Both the position numbers and the translations under genes were made by a program. A stretch of 21,337 nucleotides of DNA from VFBF01 sp034440275 (GTDB lineage Bacteria; Pseudomonadota; Alphaproteobacteria; Caulobacterales; Aquidulcibacteraceae). The notes below the pieces were generated by a model, which was given only the letters and a program-made list of their open reading frames with translations, was not told where the DNA came from and made no database searches. The stretch spans positions 1-21,337 of the forward strand of contig JAWXBS010000078.1 of assembly GCA_034440275.1 (NCBI GenBank), given 5' to 3'. Of the stretch, positions 6,872 to 13,406 are shown piece by piece; within the stretch, counting starts at the first letter, position 1; each line of letters begins with the position of its first letter.

Positions 6872-7308
6872 GCGCGCCAGTGATAGGTGACGTCGGGCAT
6901 TTTCTCTTCGTTGCGCGCGCCGTCCGTCAGTTCTTCGACGACAAAGCCGTGGCGTTCGTACAGGCGACGCGCACGCGCGTTGGCCTGAAATGTATAGAGA
7001 CGCAATTCGTCCTGTTCGCGCTGCGCCAGAAGGACGATCGCGCTGCCTATGCCCTGCCCGTGATATGCCGGGTCGACGTAGAGATGATCGATCCAGCCCG
7101 GCAGCAGCGCCACATGACCGCGCAAAATGTCGCCGTCGAACGCGCCCCACACCGGCCCGTCCACCATCACCTTCTCCGCATAGAAGCGATGATGTTCCTC
7201 CAGCGTGTGCAGGCTGGTGTCGTAGCCGGGAATGAGCGCGCCGGCGCTGCGGTGCAGTTCGGCGGCGGCGTTGCTCTCGGACGGGCGCAACAGGCGATAG
7301 CTCAGCAT
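6868..7308 (-). CDS. GNAT family N-acetyltransferase
   Basis: The 146-aa protein is a single GNAT domain that would transfer an acetyl group from acetyl-CoA to an amine. Motif A is clear: HLYVDPAYHGQGIGSAIV (residues 75-92), with the QGIGSA pyrophosphate-binding turn. The C-terminal Asn-Tyr type region NARARRLYERHGF (110-122) is also typical. The substrate cannot be inferred. The ATG at 7308 gives a normal-length protein. The open frame continues upstream through the operator-like repeats at 7356-7433, which is unlikely to be coding. Divergent from the cupin gene; stops overlap those of the crotonase gene. Confidence 0.88.
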   Translation of the reverse strand: MLSYRLLRPSESNAAAELHRSAGALIPGYDTSLHTLEEHHRFYAEKVMVDGPVWGAFDGDILRGHVALLPGWIDHLYVDPAYHGQGIGSAIVLLAQREQDELRLYTFQANARARRLYERHGFVVEELTDGARNEEKMPDVTYHWRA

Positions 7309-7355
7309 GGCGCCTGTCTCGTGCGGGCCCGCCGCTTTGACAACCGGGATCGGCG

Positions 7356-7427
7356 ATCCAAGCGCGCAAAATATTGGTTGCACTCGAATGCATCCAAGCG
7401 CATACCCATTTGGCTGCACCTGAATGC
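7356..7427. repeat. Tandem 36-bp direct repeat, 2 copies
   Basis: Copies at 7356-7391 and 7392-7427 agree at 26 of 36 positions by my count. Both begin ATCCAAGCGC and both end GAATGC, with TTGG and TGCAC shared in between. The repeat phase places a near-palindromic site in each unit (see the two operator entries). It lies in the divergent region between the GNAT and cupin genes and is locally more AT-rich than its surroundings. Confidence 0.75.
7374..7397. promoter_or_regulatory. Operator-like near-palindrome, site 1
   Basis: This is a 24-bp dyad. The left half TTGGTTGCACTC and the reverse complement of the right half (TTGGATGCATTC) agree at 10 of 12 positions. It is 19/24 identical to site 2, located 36 bp downstream. 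Its length and symmetry suit a dimeric regulator such as the TetR protein encoded at 7886-8497; that link is inference. Confidence 0.55.
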
Positions 7428-7433
7428 AGTCAA
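7410..7433. promoter_or_regulatory. Operator-like near-palindrome, site 2
   Basis: This is the second copy of the dyad. Left half TTGGCTGCACCT and reversed right half TTGACTGCATTC agree at 8 of 12 positions. It ends 11 bp before the cupin Shine-Dalgarno sequence (GGAGGG, 7445-7450), immediately followed by an A-rich tract (AATAAAAAA, 7432-7440). A bound repressor here would plausibly block the cupin promoter. Confidence 0.5.
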
Positions 7434-7459
7434 TAAAAAACTCTGGAGGGACACAAATC

Positions 7460-7876
7460 ATGGGGTCGAAGATGGATACGGGCGAAAGCCACTTTGTGCT
7501 TGGCGAAACCCTGCGCCCCATGCTCACCAACGCCATGGGGTCGGCTGTGGAGATCTTCGACACGAGCGGCCCCGCCGAGTCCGGCCCACCCCAGCATCGC
7601 CATGCCTGGGAGGAAATCTACGTGGTCCTCAGCGGCGAGCTGGACGTGACGGTGTCCGGCGAAACCACGCGCCTCAAGGCCGGCGAATTCGCCCACGTGC
7701 CGGCGAACACCGTGCACGGCTACCGCAATGTCACCGAGGCGCGCTTCCTGACCATCGTCACCAAGGGCAACGCGTCGAAATTCTTCAAGCACGTGGCCGA
7801 GGAAGTCGAAATGAGCCCGCCGGATATTCCGGGCGTCGTGCGGGTCGCGGCGCAACACGGCATCGAGTTCGTCTGA
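7460..7876 (+). CDS. Small single-domain cupin protein
   Basis: The 138-aa protein carries both cupin motifs. Motif 1 has His46, His48 and Glu52 (HRHAWEE) with Gly59. Motif 2 has Gly75, Pro81, His86 and Asn90 (GEFAHVPANTVHGYRN). The metal site of two-His/Glu plus one His is therefore intact. Small cupins of this kind include dioxygenases, isomerases and regulators; the substrate cannot be told. The start at 7460 has GGAGGG at 7445-7450. An ATG at 7424 in the same frame would fall within operator site 2 and is unlikely. The TetR gene begins 9 bp after the stop, so the pair is almost certainly co-transcribed and probably controlled through the palindromes upstream. Confidence 0.88.
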   Translation: MGSKMDTGESHFVLGETLRPMLTNAMGSAVEIFDTSGPAESGPPQHRHAWEEIYVVLSGELDVTVSGETTRLKAGEFAHVPANTVHGYRNVTEARFLTIVTKGNASKFFKHVAEEVEMSPPDIPGVVRVAAQHGIEFV

Positions 7877-7885
7877 CCGCATTTC

Positions 7886-8497
7886 ATGACATCGGCGCGT
7901 CGCTACAGCAGTCCCAAACGCGAGGCCCAGGCCGCCGCCACGCGCGCCGCCATCCTCGACGCGTTTGCCGAGCAGCTCTCCGAACCCGGTCGCGACCGCC
8001 TCTCGCCCAGCGAGGCGGCGGCGCGCGCCGGGGTGTCGCTGCGCACGGTGCATGCGCATTTTCCCAATGAGGAAAGCCAGATCGCCGCGCTCGGCGAATG
8101 GCTGGACCGCAAGATCTACCCGCAGGGCGTCCAGCTCGCGACGGGGCCCGACGACCTGCCGCGCTATTATCGCCACATCCACACCATGGCGCTGAAGCAC
8201 CCGATGACGCGCGCGCTCGCGTCCGGTCGCGGCGGCGCCTGGCAGGAGGTGCGCATCGCGCGACGTGCGAAGCGTCTCGAAGCGATCCGCGCAGCGGTGA
8301 AGGCCGTCGGCGCGCCGCCGAAAGCCACCGCCGACGCCACCGCCATGTTGCTCAGCCTTTCCGGCGCGGATGCATCGTGGCCGCTCCACGATCATGGCCT
8401 GCCGCTGGAGCGCATACCGGACGTCATCGCCGACACTGTCGAACTGATCGTCGCGAAGTTGCGCACGCAGGTTAAGACGCCCTCGCGAAAGAAATAG
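7886..8497 (+). CDS. TetR/AcrR family transcriptional regulator
   Basis: The 203-aa protein has an N-terminal TetR helix-turn-helix: RAAILDAFAEQL (residues 20-31), then SPSEAAARAGVSLRTVHAHF (40-59), where TetR proteins usually read TVYRHF or similar. The remaining 140 residues are a variable ligand-binding and dimerisation domain. It is encoded 9 bp downstream of the cupin gene in what looks like a two-gene operon. The tandem near-palindromes at 7374-7433 are the obvious candidate operators for autoregulation. The ligand is unknown; the cupin substrate is a reasonable guess. It converges with the VOC gene, with 6 bp between the stops. Confidence 0.88.
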   Translation: MTSARRYSSPKREAQAAATRAAILDAFAEQLSEPGRDRLSPSEAAARAGVSLRTVHAHFPNEESQIAALGEWLDRKIYPQGVQLATGPDDLPRYYRHIHTMALKHPMTRALASGRGGAWQEVRIARRAKRLEAIRAAVKAVGAPPKATADATAMLLSLSGADASWPLHDHGLPLERIPDVIADTVELIVAKLRTQVKTPSRKK

Positions 8498-8503
8498 GAC
8501 CGC

Positions 8504-8956
8504 TCACCCCGGTCGCGTCAGCGGCCCGTCCTTGATGCGATCGAGATTGCCGCGACCGGGCACGAAGTTCGCTTCGATGCGGATGCCGTCGGGATCCTCG
8601 AACAGGATCGAATAATAGTCCGGCGCCCACGGCCCTGTTTCCGGCGCGCGGATGATCTTTGCGCCGAAATCGACAAGCGAGGCGTGCAGCGCATCGATGT
8701 CCTCGCGTGATCGCAGGCGGAAACAGAAGTGATGCAGCCCGATGCGGGTCTGGTCGAATGGCGTGTCTTTATGCTCGGGCGCCGCTTCGCGGATCAGCAC
8801 GCCCGTACGCCCGCCGATGCAGTAGAACACGTCCGGCGTATCGTACTGGATGCGCATCCCGAACGCCTCGTGCAGCAGGCGATGATAGAACGCACGACTG
8901 GCCGCGACGCTGCGCACGGTGAGCTGGATATGGGCGATGCCGTTGGGATCGATCAT
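8504..8956 (-). CDS. VOC family (glyoxalase/bleomycin-resistance/dioxygenase fold) protein
   Basis: The 150-aa protein has the vicinal-oxygen-chelate fold. Paired beta-alpha-beta-beta-beta modules start at HIQLTVRSVAASRAFY (residues 9-24) and GLHHFCFRLRSREDIDAL (73-90), and end with the typical DPDGIRIEAN (121-130). Candidate metal ligands are His9, His75 or His76 and Glu128. Reaction and substrate are not evident; lyases, dioxygenases and resistance proteins share the fold. The ATG at 8956 (MIDPNG) is preferred; a TTG 9 bp upstream is possible. Upstream lies a divergent region filled by REP-like hairpins. Confidence 0.88.
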   Translation of the reverse strand: MIDPNGIAHIQLTVRSVAASRAFYHRLLHEAFGMRIQYDTPDVFYCIGGRTGVLIREAAPEHKDTPFDQTRIGLHHFCFRLRSREDIDALHASLVDFGAKIIRAPETGPWAPDYYSILFEDPDGIRIEANFVPGRGNLDRIKDGPLTRPG

Positions 8957-9245
8957 GTTCGGCAACCTACCGAAAACCCTTCGCCCCCGCGAGGGGGAGA
9001 AGGTGGCCGAAGGCCGGATGAGGGGGTGGGGTGCGGGATGAAGCCGGGCGCCGGGGACAATCTCCGGGACGCCGCCTCATCCGCCCCGCTGGGGCACTTT
9101 CTCCCCCTCGCGGGGGAGAAGGGAGACCACTTTTGAGGGACGAACGACTCCTTTCCCCCTCGCCTTTTCACGTTCTCCCAAGGGCTGCAGCGAAAAAACA
9201 GCCAAACAATCCGACCGGGTAAAAACCTCCCCGATACTCCTGCCC
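8957..9245. other. 289-bp divergent intergenic region
   Basis: This gap lies between the divergent VOC and arginine-rich-protein genes. It is dominated by the inverted REP-like pair (8979-9122). The remaining 120 bp holds a short A-rich stretch (9190-9230) that may carry the promoter of the gene at 9246. I see no strong -35/-10 boxes. Confidence 0.6.
8979..9122. repeat. Inverted pair of REP-like palindromic elements
   Basis: The left unit (8979-9027) contains a hairpin CTTC-n-CCCCC/GGGGG-n-GAAG (8979-9002), then GTG, then a GGCC-GAA-GGCC hairpin (9005-9015), then GGATGAGG. The right unit (9072-9122) is the same layout on the other strand: CTTCTCCCCC/GGGGGAGAA, a GCCCC-AGC-GGGGC hairpin, then GGATGAGG. 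A small hairpin (CCGGGGA CAA TCTCCGG, 9051-9067) sits between them. Such pairs resemble the REP/BIME repeats scattered through many proteobacterial genomes. Confidence 0.75.
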
Positions 9246-9986
9246 ATGACTGAGCAAACGGAAGTGCCCGATCAGCGCTGGAGCGACATGCGCGACATGC
9301 TGATCAACATCGTGATGAAGTTCGCCGACGTGCTGGACGCCACGGGCCTGGTGCCGCGTGATCGGATGAAGCACGCCCTGGTGTGGTTGCGCGACGCGGA
9401 AGCGTGTGCGCGAGCCGTCATCCTGTCCATGGCGCTGACGGTGGTGCTCGGTCCGATCCGAAAAGTCGCGGCGCGTCTGCGTGGAAAATCCATGCGCACG
9501 ACGAAGGCGCTCTACCGCTTCCGCTACGGCGTCGAACGCGCGCCGCAGCGACGGGGCCGCGTGCAGGTGTTCCAGACGCTCGCTTACCGCGAATATCTGG
9601 CGCGCCAGCGCGCGGAAGATTCGTACAATCGCGAAGTGTTCGGCCGGCGCCTCGCGCGCTGCTGGGCCAATCGCCCGGCCGCGCCGCCGCGCGACAGCGC
9701 CAACGACGTCATCCTGCGCAAGCTGCATCCGCCGTCGCCGCGCGTCAGCCGCGAGCGCTTTCGCCTGCGCTACAACGCGATCGCCATGGCGGTGGAAAAT
9801 CCCCTGCCGTTTGCGCGCCGCATGGCTCGACGGCTCGCGCGCGATCGCGCCCGGACCGTGCGCACCGCGCTCACCCGCGCGCCGCAGGATCCGCGCCTTT
9901 CGAAAAGCCCGTTCGAGGACTTCACCCGCGAGGCCATCGACGCTGCGCACGCGCTCGCCTACCCGCGACGCTACGACAGCGGCTAG
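9246..9986 (+). CDS. Arginine-rich protein of unknown function
   Basis: I do not recognise this 246-aa protein. The N-terminal 50 residues are mixed and helical. A modest hydrophobic segment (about residues 55-70) could be one membrane helix. The rest is very rich in Arg (for example RRMARRLARDRARTVR, 191-206) and has many aromatic and Tyr-Arg pairs, giving a strongly basic protein that could bind nucleic acid or anionic lipid. There is no clear Shine-Dalgarno sequence before the ATG. The frame is supported by its length, by the codon position bias typical of GC-rich genes, and by a stop shortly before the next gene's leader. No partner is visible; neighbours are a divergent VOC gene and an SDR gene 104 bp downstream. 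Confidence 0.65.
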   Translation: MTEQTEVPDQRWSDMRDMLINIVMKFADVLDATGLVPRDRMKHALVWLRDAEACARAVILSMALTVVLGPIRKVAARLRGKSMRTTKALYRFRYGVERAPQRRGRVQVFQTLAYREYLARQRAEDSYNREVFGRRLARCWANRPAAPPRDSANDVILRKLHPPSPRVSRERFRLRYNAIAMAVENPLPFARRMARRLARDRARTVRTALTRAPQDPRLSKSPFEDFTREAIDAAHALAYPRRYDSG

Positions 9987-10090
9987 AATTCCGCCGCCTT
10001 CCCCTACGTTCCACACGCAACCCGCTCTCGCCATACCGCGGATCGGGGCTAAGATCGCACGCCTAGAGAATACTCCCGGAGGAAACCGCC

Positions 10091-10993
10091 ATGGACGCCA
10101 CCCAGATCATGTTCAAACCCGGCCTGATGAAAGGCGAGCGCATCCTCGTCACCGGCGGCGGCACGGGCCTCGGCAAGGAAATGGCGGAAGCGTTCCTGAT
10201 GCTGGGCGCCGACGTCGTCATCTGCGGGCGGCGCGGCGAGGTGCTCAAGGAAACCGCCGACGAGCTGATGGGCAAGCACGGCGGCAATTGCATCCCGATC
10301 GCGTGCGACATCCGCGTGCCGGACGCGATCCACGACATGGTCGATCAGGCCTGGGCGGGCGGCGCGCTGACGGGCCTCGTCAACAACGCGGCGGGCAACT
10401 TCATCTCGCGCACCGAAGATCTCTCCACCCGCGCCTTCGACGCCATCGCCAACATCGTCTTCCACGGCTCGTTCTACACCACGCTCGATATCGGCAAGCG
10501 CTGGATCGCGGAAGGCAGGAAGGGCTCGATCCTCTCGATCCTGACGACATGGGTGTGGAACGGCTCGGCCTTCACCGTGCCGTCGGCGATGTCGAAGGCG
10601 GGCCTCAATGCGATGACGCAATCGCTTGCGGTGGAATGGGCGCGCTACGGCATCCGCGCGAACGCCATCGCGCCCGGCCCCTTCCCGACGGAGGGGATGT
10701 CCAAGCGCCTGAACCCCGACGGCACGGGCGGCGGCCCCATGCGCGACCAGTCCGGCGGCAACCCGATGGGCCGCGTCGGCGAGATGCACGAGCTCTGCAA
10801 TCTCGCGGTGCTGCTGATGGGCAAGGGCGCGGAGTACGTGAACGGCCAGTGCATTGCCATCGACGGCGCAGCCTACCAGGCGGGCGGCGGCAATTTTTCC
10901 GCGCTCACCGCCTGGACCGACGAACAGTGGACGCAGGCGAGCGCGGCCATCCGCGCGCAGAACGAAAAAGACCGTGCGAAACGCACGGTGTGA
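10091..10993 (+). CDS. SDR oxidoreductase, 2,4-dienoyl-CoA reductase-like
   Basis: The 300-aa protein aligns, from memory, along its length with eukaryotic DECR-type 2,4-dienoyl-CoA reductases, which reduce double bonds during oxidation of unsaturated fatty acids with NADPH. Shared blocks are TGGGTGLGK (21-29), LVNNAAGNFISRTE (96-109), VPSAMSKAG (163-171), LAVEWARYGIRANAIAPGP (179-197) and a C-terminal GNFSALTAWTDEQW. Lys169 and the preceding Ser165 are kept. The position of the DECR active-site Tyr appears to be Trp154 (TTWVWNG), and the classical YxxxK Tyr position is Ser165, as in DECR enzymes. Substrate is therefore uncertain. The start has GGAGGA at 10078-10083. The crotonase and thioesterase genes elsewhere in the window fit an acyl-CoA role. 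Confidence 0.88.
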   Translation: MDATQIMFKPGLMKGERILVTGGGTGLGKEMAEAFLMLGADVVICGRRGEVLKETADELMGKHGGNCIPIACDIRVPDAIHDMVDQAWAGGALTGLVNNAAGNFISRTEDLSTRAFDAIANIVFHGSFYTTLDIGKRWIAEGRKGSILSILTTWVWNGSAFTVPSAMSKAGLNAMTQSLAVEWARYGIRANAIAPGPFPTEGMSKRLNPDGTGGGPMRDQSGGNPMGRVGEMHELCNLAVLLMGKGAEYVNGQCIAIDGAAYQAGGGNFSALTAWTDEQWTQASAAIRAQNEKDRAKRTV

Positions 10994-11284
10994 TGGGCGT
11001 TTCGCATAGGTGACACAGCGCGGCGCAGGCTTTTGGAAACGCCGCATTCACCATGACGGACGGCGATTGCGCCCCCTTCGACCCGCTGCGCGGGCCACTT
11101 CCCCCGTACGCTGCGCTACGGGGGAAGAAAGGCGCCGGTGTTTTCTTCCCCCGCCTGCGGGGGAAGTACCCGGCGAAGCCGGGGGATGGGGGCGCGGCCT
11201 CGCACCATTCTCGCCTATTCGGGAACCGCGCGGCCATTCACCGAATTCTAGCTTCTGTCTGTTAGGGTTTGTTTTCGGGTCGCC
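10994..11284. other. 291-bp intergenic region with REP-like repeats
   Basis: This co-directional gap lies between the SDR gene and the receiver gene. It is mostly occupied by the inverted repeat pair at 11071-11192. The last 60 bp before the receiver gene is less GC-rich (TTCTAGCTTCTGTCTG, 11246-11261) and probably contains that gene's promoter; I could not define the boxes. Confidence 0.6.
11071..11192. repeat. Second inverted pair of REP-like palindromic elements
   Basis: The left unit (11071-11127, reverse orientation) has a perfect 11-bp stem, CTTCCCCCGTA/TACGGGGGAAG, at 11098-11127, and a CCCG/CGGG hairpin. The right unit (11145-11192) has a perfect 10-bp stem, CTTCCCCCGC/GCGGGGGAAG (11145-11166), then a CCCGGC-GAA-GCCGGG hairpin (11169-11183), then GGATGGGGG. 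Layout matches the pair at 8979-9122 with a variant sequence. A TTTT at 11141-11144 lies between the hairpins; it is not enough to call an intrinsic terminator, though the stems could act as transcript 3'-end structures for the SDR gene. Confidence 0.72.
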
Positions 11285-11719
11285 ATGTCGGCCCAACAGA
11301 GTGAGGCTCGCATGCCGATCGCCAACCTGCCCCGCACTGCGCTCGCCGCGTTCAGCGCCGACAGCGCCCGCGATTTCGCCTGCGATGTTCTGCGCGCAGC
11401 GGGTGTCGTGAGCGTGCTCCCTTCGGGCGGCGGTCGCGACGCGATGGCCTCGGCGCAAATGAATCCGGTCGACGTGATCGTCACCGACTGGCCCGAAAAC
11501 GACATCGCCCTGGGCGATTTCGTCCAGAGCCTGCGCGTCGGCAACCGCGTCGGCCGCGACACCCCCGTGGTGCTGCTGACCGCCCGCGAAGGCCGCGCCG
11601 ATCTTGATGCGGCGCGTGAAGCGGGCGTAAGCGCGGTGGTCGTGAAGCCGGTGTCGGCGGCGCTGTTGAAGCATCGTCTCGCGGCGGTAGTCACCAACGC
11701 AAGCCGTCGCGCGCATTAG
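11285..11719 (+). CDS. Atypical stand-alone response-regulator receiver domain
   Basis: The 144-aa protein is a CheY-like receiver without an output domain. The phosphorylatable Asp68 (VIVTDWP, 64-70), Thr99 (VVLLTAREG, 95-103) and Lys121 (VVVKPVS, 118-124) are in place. The acidic pair that normally binds magnesium at the end of strand 1 aligns with Phe23-Ser24 (TALAAFSADSARD), so phosphorylation may be weak or absent. No kinase gene is adjacent; the nearest kinase-like gene is the degenerate one at 571. Another ATG at 11312, with GAGG 5 bp upstream, is an equally plausible start and would remove nine residues. Its stop overlaps the convergent oxidoreductase stop within TTAG (11716-11719). 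Confidence 0.8.
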   Translation: MSAQQSEARMPIANLPRTALAAFSADSARDFACDVLRAAGVVSVLPSGGGRDAMASAQMNPVDVIVTDWPENDIALGDFVQSLRVGNRVGRDTPVVLLTAREGRADLDAAREAGVSAVVVKPVSAALLKHRLAAVVTNASRRAH

Positions 11720-12699
11720 GGTTCGATAACCACCTTGCCGATCACCTTGCGTGAATCGAGCAGCGCAAAGGCCTCGTGCACTTTTTCAAGCGGCAGCTTC
11801 GCATAGACGTGCGGACGCAGGTCGCCCGCATCGGCCATCTTCCAGATCGCATCGGCGTTTTCGACACCGCGTTGCGGAAACTGCCGCCCATATTCGCCCG
11901 CGCGCACGCCGACGACCGAGAACCCCTTGATGAGCGGCATGTTCACGCTCACATTCGGAATGCGCCCGCTCGTGAACCCGATGACCAGAAGCCGACCATC
12001 GAAGGCGATGCACCGCACGCATTCATCGAAGACGTCGCCGCCGACCGGATCATAGATCACATCCGCGCCGCGCCCGCCGGTCAGATCCTTCACCGCCTCG
12101 CGGAAGACGCTCGACTCCAGCACATGGTGCGCGCCGTAGCTCTTCAGGAAAGCGCGCTTCTCTTCCGAAGACGCCGTGGCGATGACGGTGGCGCCGAGGG
12201 AAAGCCCCATGTCCACCGCCGCCAATCCAACGCCCCCCGCCGCGCCGTGCACCAGCAGCGTTTCGCCGTGCTGCAGGTGCCCCCGCCGCACCAGCGCGAC
12301 ATAGGCCGTGAGGTAGGCCGCCCCGTAGCCCGCCGACTGCGCCATATCGAGCGCTGCAGGTTTGTAGCGGAGTCCGGAAATGGGCACGGCGACGTATTCG
12401 GCGAAGCTCCCGATCCGGGTGCCGCCGACCACGCGATCGCCGATGCTGAAGCCCGCGCCGTTGACCGCGACCACCTCGCCCGACATCTCCATGCCCGGCA
12501 CGAAAGGCGGCGGGGGCTTGAGCTGATATTTTCCCTGGCACATCAGCAGATCGGGGAAATTAACCGAGGCCGCGACGACCTTCACCAGCGCTTCGCCTTC
12601 GCGCAATGTCGGCACGGGAATTTCGGAGAGCGCCGCGCCGGAACGGTCTTCGGTGATCTCGCGGCAGACGAAGGCCCGCATCGTCGCGGGGACGCTCAC
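11716..12699 (-). CDS. Zinc-independent MDR oxidoreductase (NADPH:quinone oxidoreductase family)
   Basis: The 327-aa protein belongs to the medium-chain dehydrogenase/reductase superfamily. It has the N-terminal GroES-like domain, with ASVNFPDLLMCQGKYQ (44-59) and FVPGMEMSGEV (66-76). The Rossmann nucleotide site is HGAAGGVGLAAV (151-162). No zinc-binding Cys/His set is visible, which fits the quinone oxidoreductase/acyl-CoA reductase branch using NADPH. The substrate is unknown: quinones, enones or acyl-CoA derivatives are possible. Its ATG overlaps the stop of the upstream TetR gene as ATGA (12696-12699), so the two are translationally coupled, and the regulator probably controls it. Confidence 0.92.
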   Translation of the reverse strand: MSVPATMRAFVCREITEDRSGAALSEIPVPTLREGEALVKVVAASVNFPDLLMCQGKYQLKPPPPFVPGMEMSGEVVAVNGAGFSIGDRVVGGTRIGSFAEYVAVPISGLRYKPAALDMAQSAGYGAAYLTAYVALVRRGHLQHGETLLVHGAAGGVGLAAVDMGLSLGATVIATASSEEKRAFLKSYGAHHVLESSVFREAVKDLTGGRGADVIYDPVGGDVFDECVRCIAFDGRLLVIGFTSGRIPNVSVNMPLIKGFSVVGVRAGEYGRQFPQRGVENADAIWKMADAGDLRPHVYAKLPLEKVHEAFALLDSRKVIGKVVIEP

Positions 12700-13325
12700 T
12701 TCGACGCGGCCTTCTGGACTCCGCCGAGGATGAAATCGGCTACGAAGCGCGTGGCGGCGTCGATGTTCGGCGGCGACTGTCGCAGCATCACATCGCCCAC
12801 TTCCTGCGCGACGCCGATGCTCGCCGCAGCGAGAAAATCCGGATCGACCTTCGGCGCGACGCCCTTCGCGATGGCTTCCGCCACCCCGTCGCGCACCTCT
12901 TCATAGACCGCGAGCGTCTCCGGCGTCGACGACCGCACATGCGGTCCGCGATCCTTCAGCGGATGGGCGCCGCTCTGGTGCTCCTGCACGAGAAAACTGA
13001 AATAGGCGTGGACCGCCGTGTAGATGTAGTCCTCGAAGCTCGCGGCGCTTTCGCGGGCCGCGCGGAGCACGGGACGGAACCGGCGCGCGCCATCATCGGC
13101 CAGCGCCTCGAAGACTTCTTCCTTCGACTTGAAGTAATTGTAGAAGGTCCCCGACGCGAGTTCGGTGCCGCGGATGATGTCCCGGACGGTGGCGCCGTCA
13201 TAGCCCAGCTGCGCGAAGACGCGGCGGGCGGCGGTGAGGATGGCCTGGCGGTTTGCCGCCTTGGATTTCTCGCGCCGGCCTTCGCCCGCTTCGATCTCGA
13301 CGGTTTCCGGCGCGCTGACCGTCAT
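12696..13325 (-). CDS. TetR/AcrR family transcriptional regulator
   Basis: The 209-aa protein begins with a charged tail (residues 1-24), followed by a canonical TetR DNA-binding domain. This has RQAILTAARRVFAQLGYDGAT (26-46), with the recognition region VRDIIRGTELASGTFYNYFKSKEE (47-70). The C-terminal part would bind a small molecule and dimerise. It heads a two-gene unit with the MDR oxidoreductase (ATGA overlap). A CAGG run lies about 7 bp before the ATG. A 13-bp inverted repeat, TGACGGCCCGTCA (13379-13391), overlaps a candidate -35 box in the 81-bp leader and is a good candidate for autoregulation. Confidence 0.9.
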   Translation of the reverse strand: MTVSAPETVEIEAGEGRREKSKAANRQAILTAARRVFAQLGYDGATVRDIIRGTELASGTFYNYFKSKEEVFEALADDGARRFRPVLRAARESAASFEDYIYTAVHAYFSFLVQEHQSGAHPLKDRGPHVRSSTPETLAVYEEVRDGVAEAIAKGVAPKVDPDFLAAASIGVAQEVGDVMLRQSPPNIDAATRFVADFILGGVQKAASK

Positions 13326-13378
13326 GCTCTGCCCTGCTCTTGTTTTGTGGTCTTCTTTGAGGGCATCTTGCGCGCCTG

Positions 13379-13392
13379 TGACGGCCCGTCAA
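13379..13392 (-). promoter_or_regulatory. Candidate operator overlapping a -35 box of the tetR-MDR unit
   Basis: Positions 13379-13391 form a perfect inverted repeat of 6-bp arms, TGACGG/CCGTCA, around one base. On the minus strand the same bases give TTGACG (13392-13387), close to the consensus -35. The expected -10 position, 17 bp on, reads only AAGATG. It lies 54-67 bp upstream of the TetR start codon. Confidence 0.45.
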
Positions 13393-13406
13393 CTTTCTTC
13401 GCGGCA

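Noticed and set aside
6005..7393. Long minus-strand open frame continuing upstream from the amidotransferase gene
   Set aside because: It runs antisense through the crotonase gene and most of the GNAT gene. The family-like start MKTVLAIRHV is at 6004, and the extension shows no domain.
8979..9122. CRISPR array
   Set aside because: There are only two units, in inverted orientation, with internal dyads and no regular spacers or cas genes.
9481..11013. 510-aa plus-strand frame overlapping the Arg-rich and SDR genes
   Set aside because: It overlaps two better-supported genes in another frame. Its translation is low-complexity Arg/Ala/Ser.
11141..11166. Intrinsic terminator after the SDR gene
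   Set aside because: The T-run precedes the hairpin instead of following it on the plus strand. The structures are better described as REP-like repeats.
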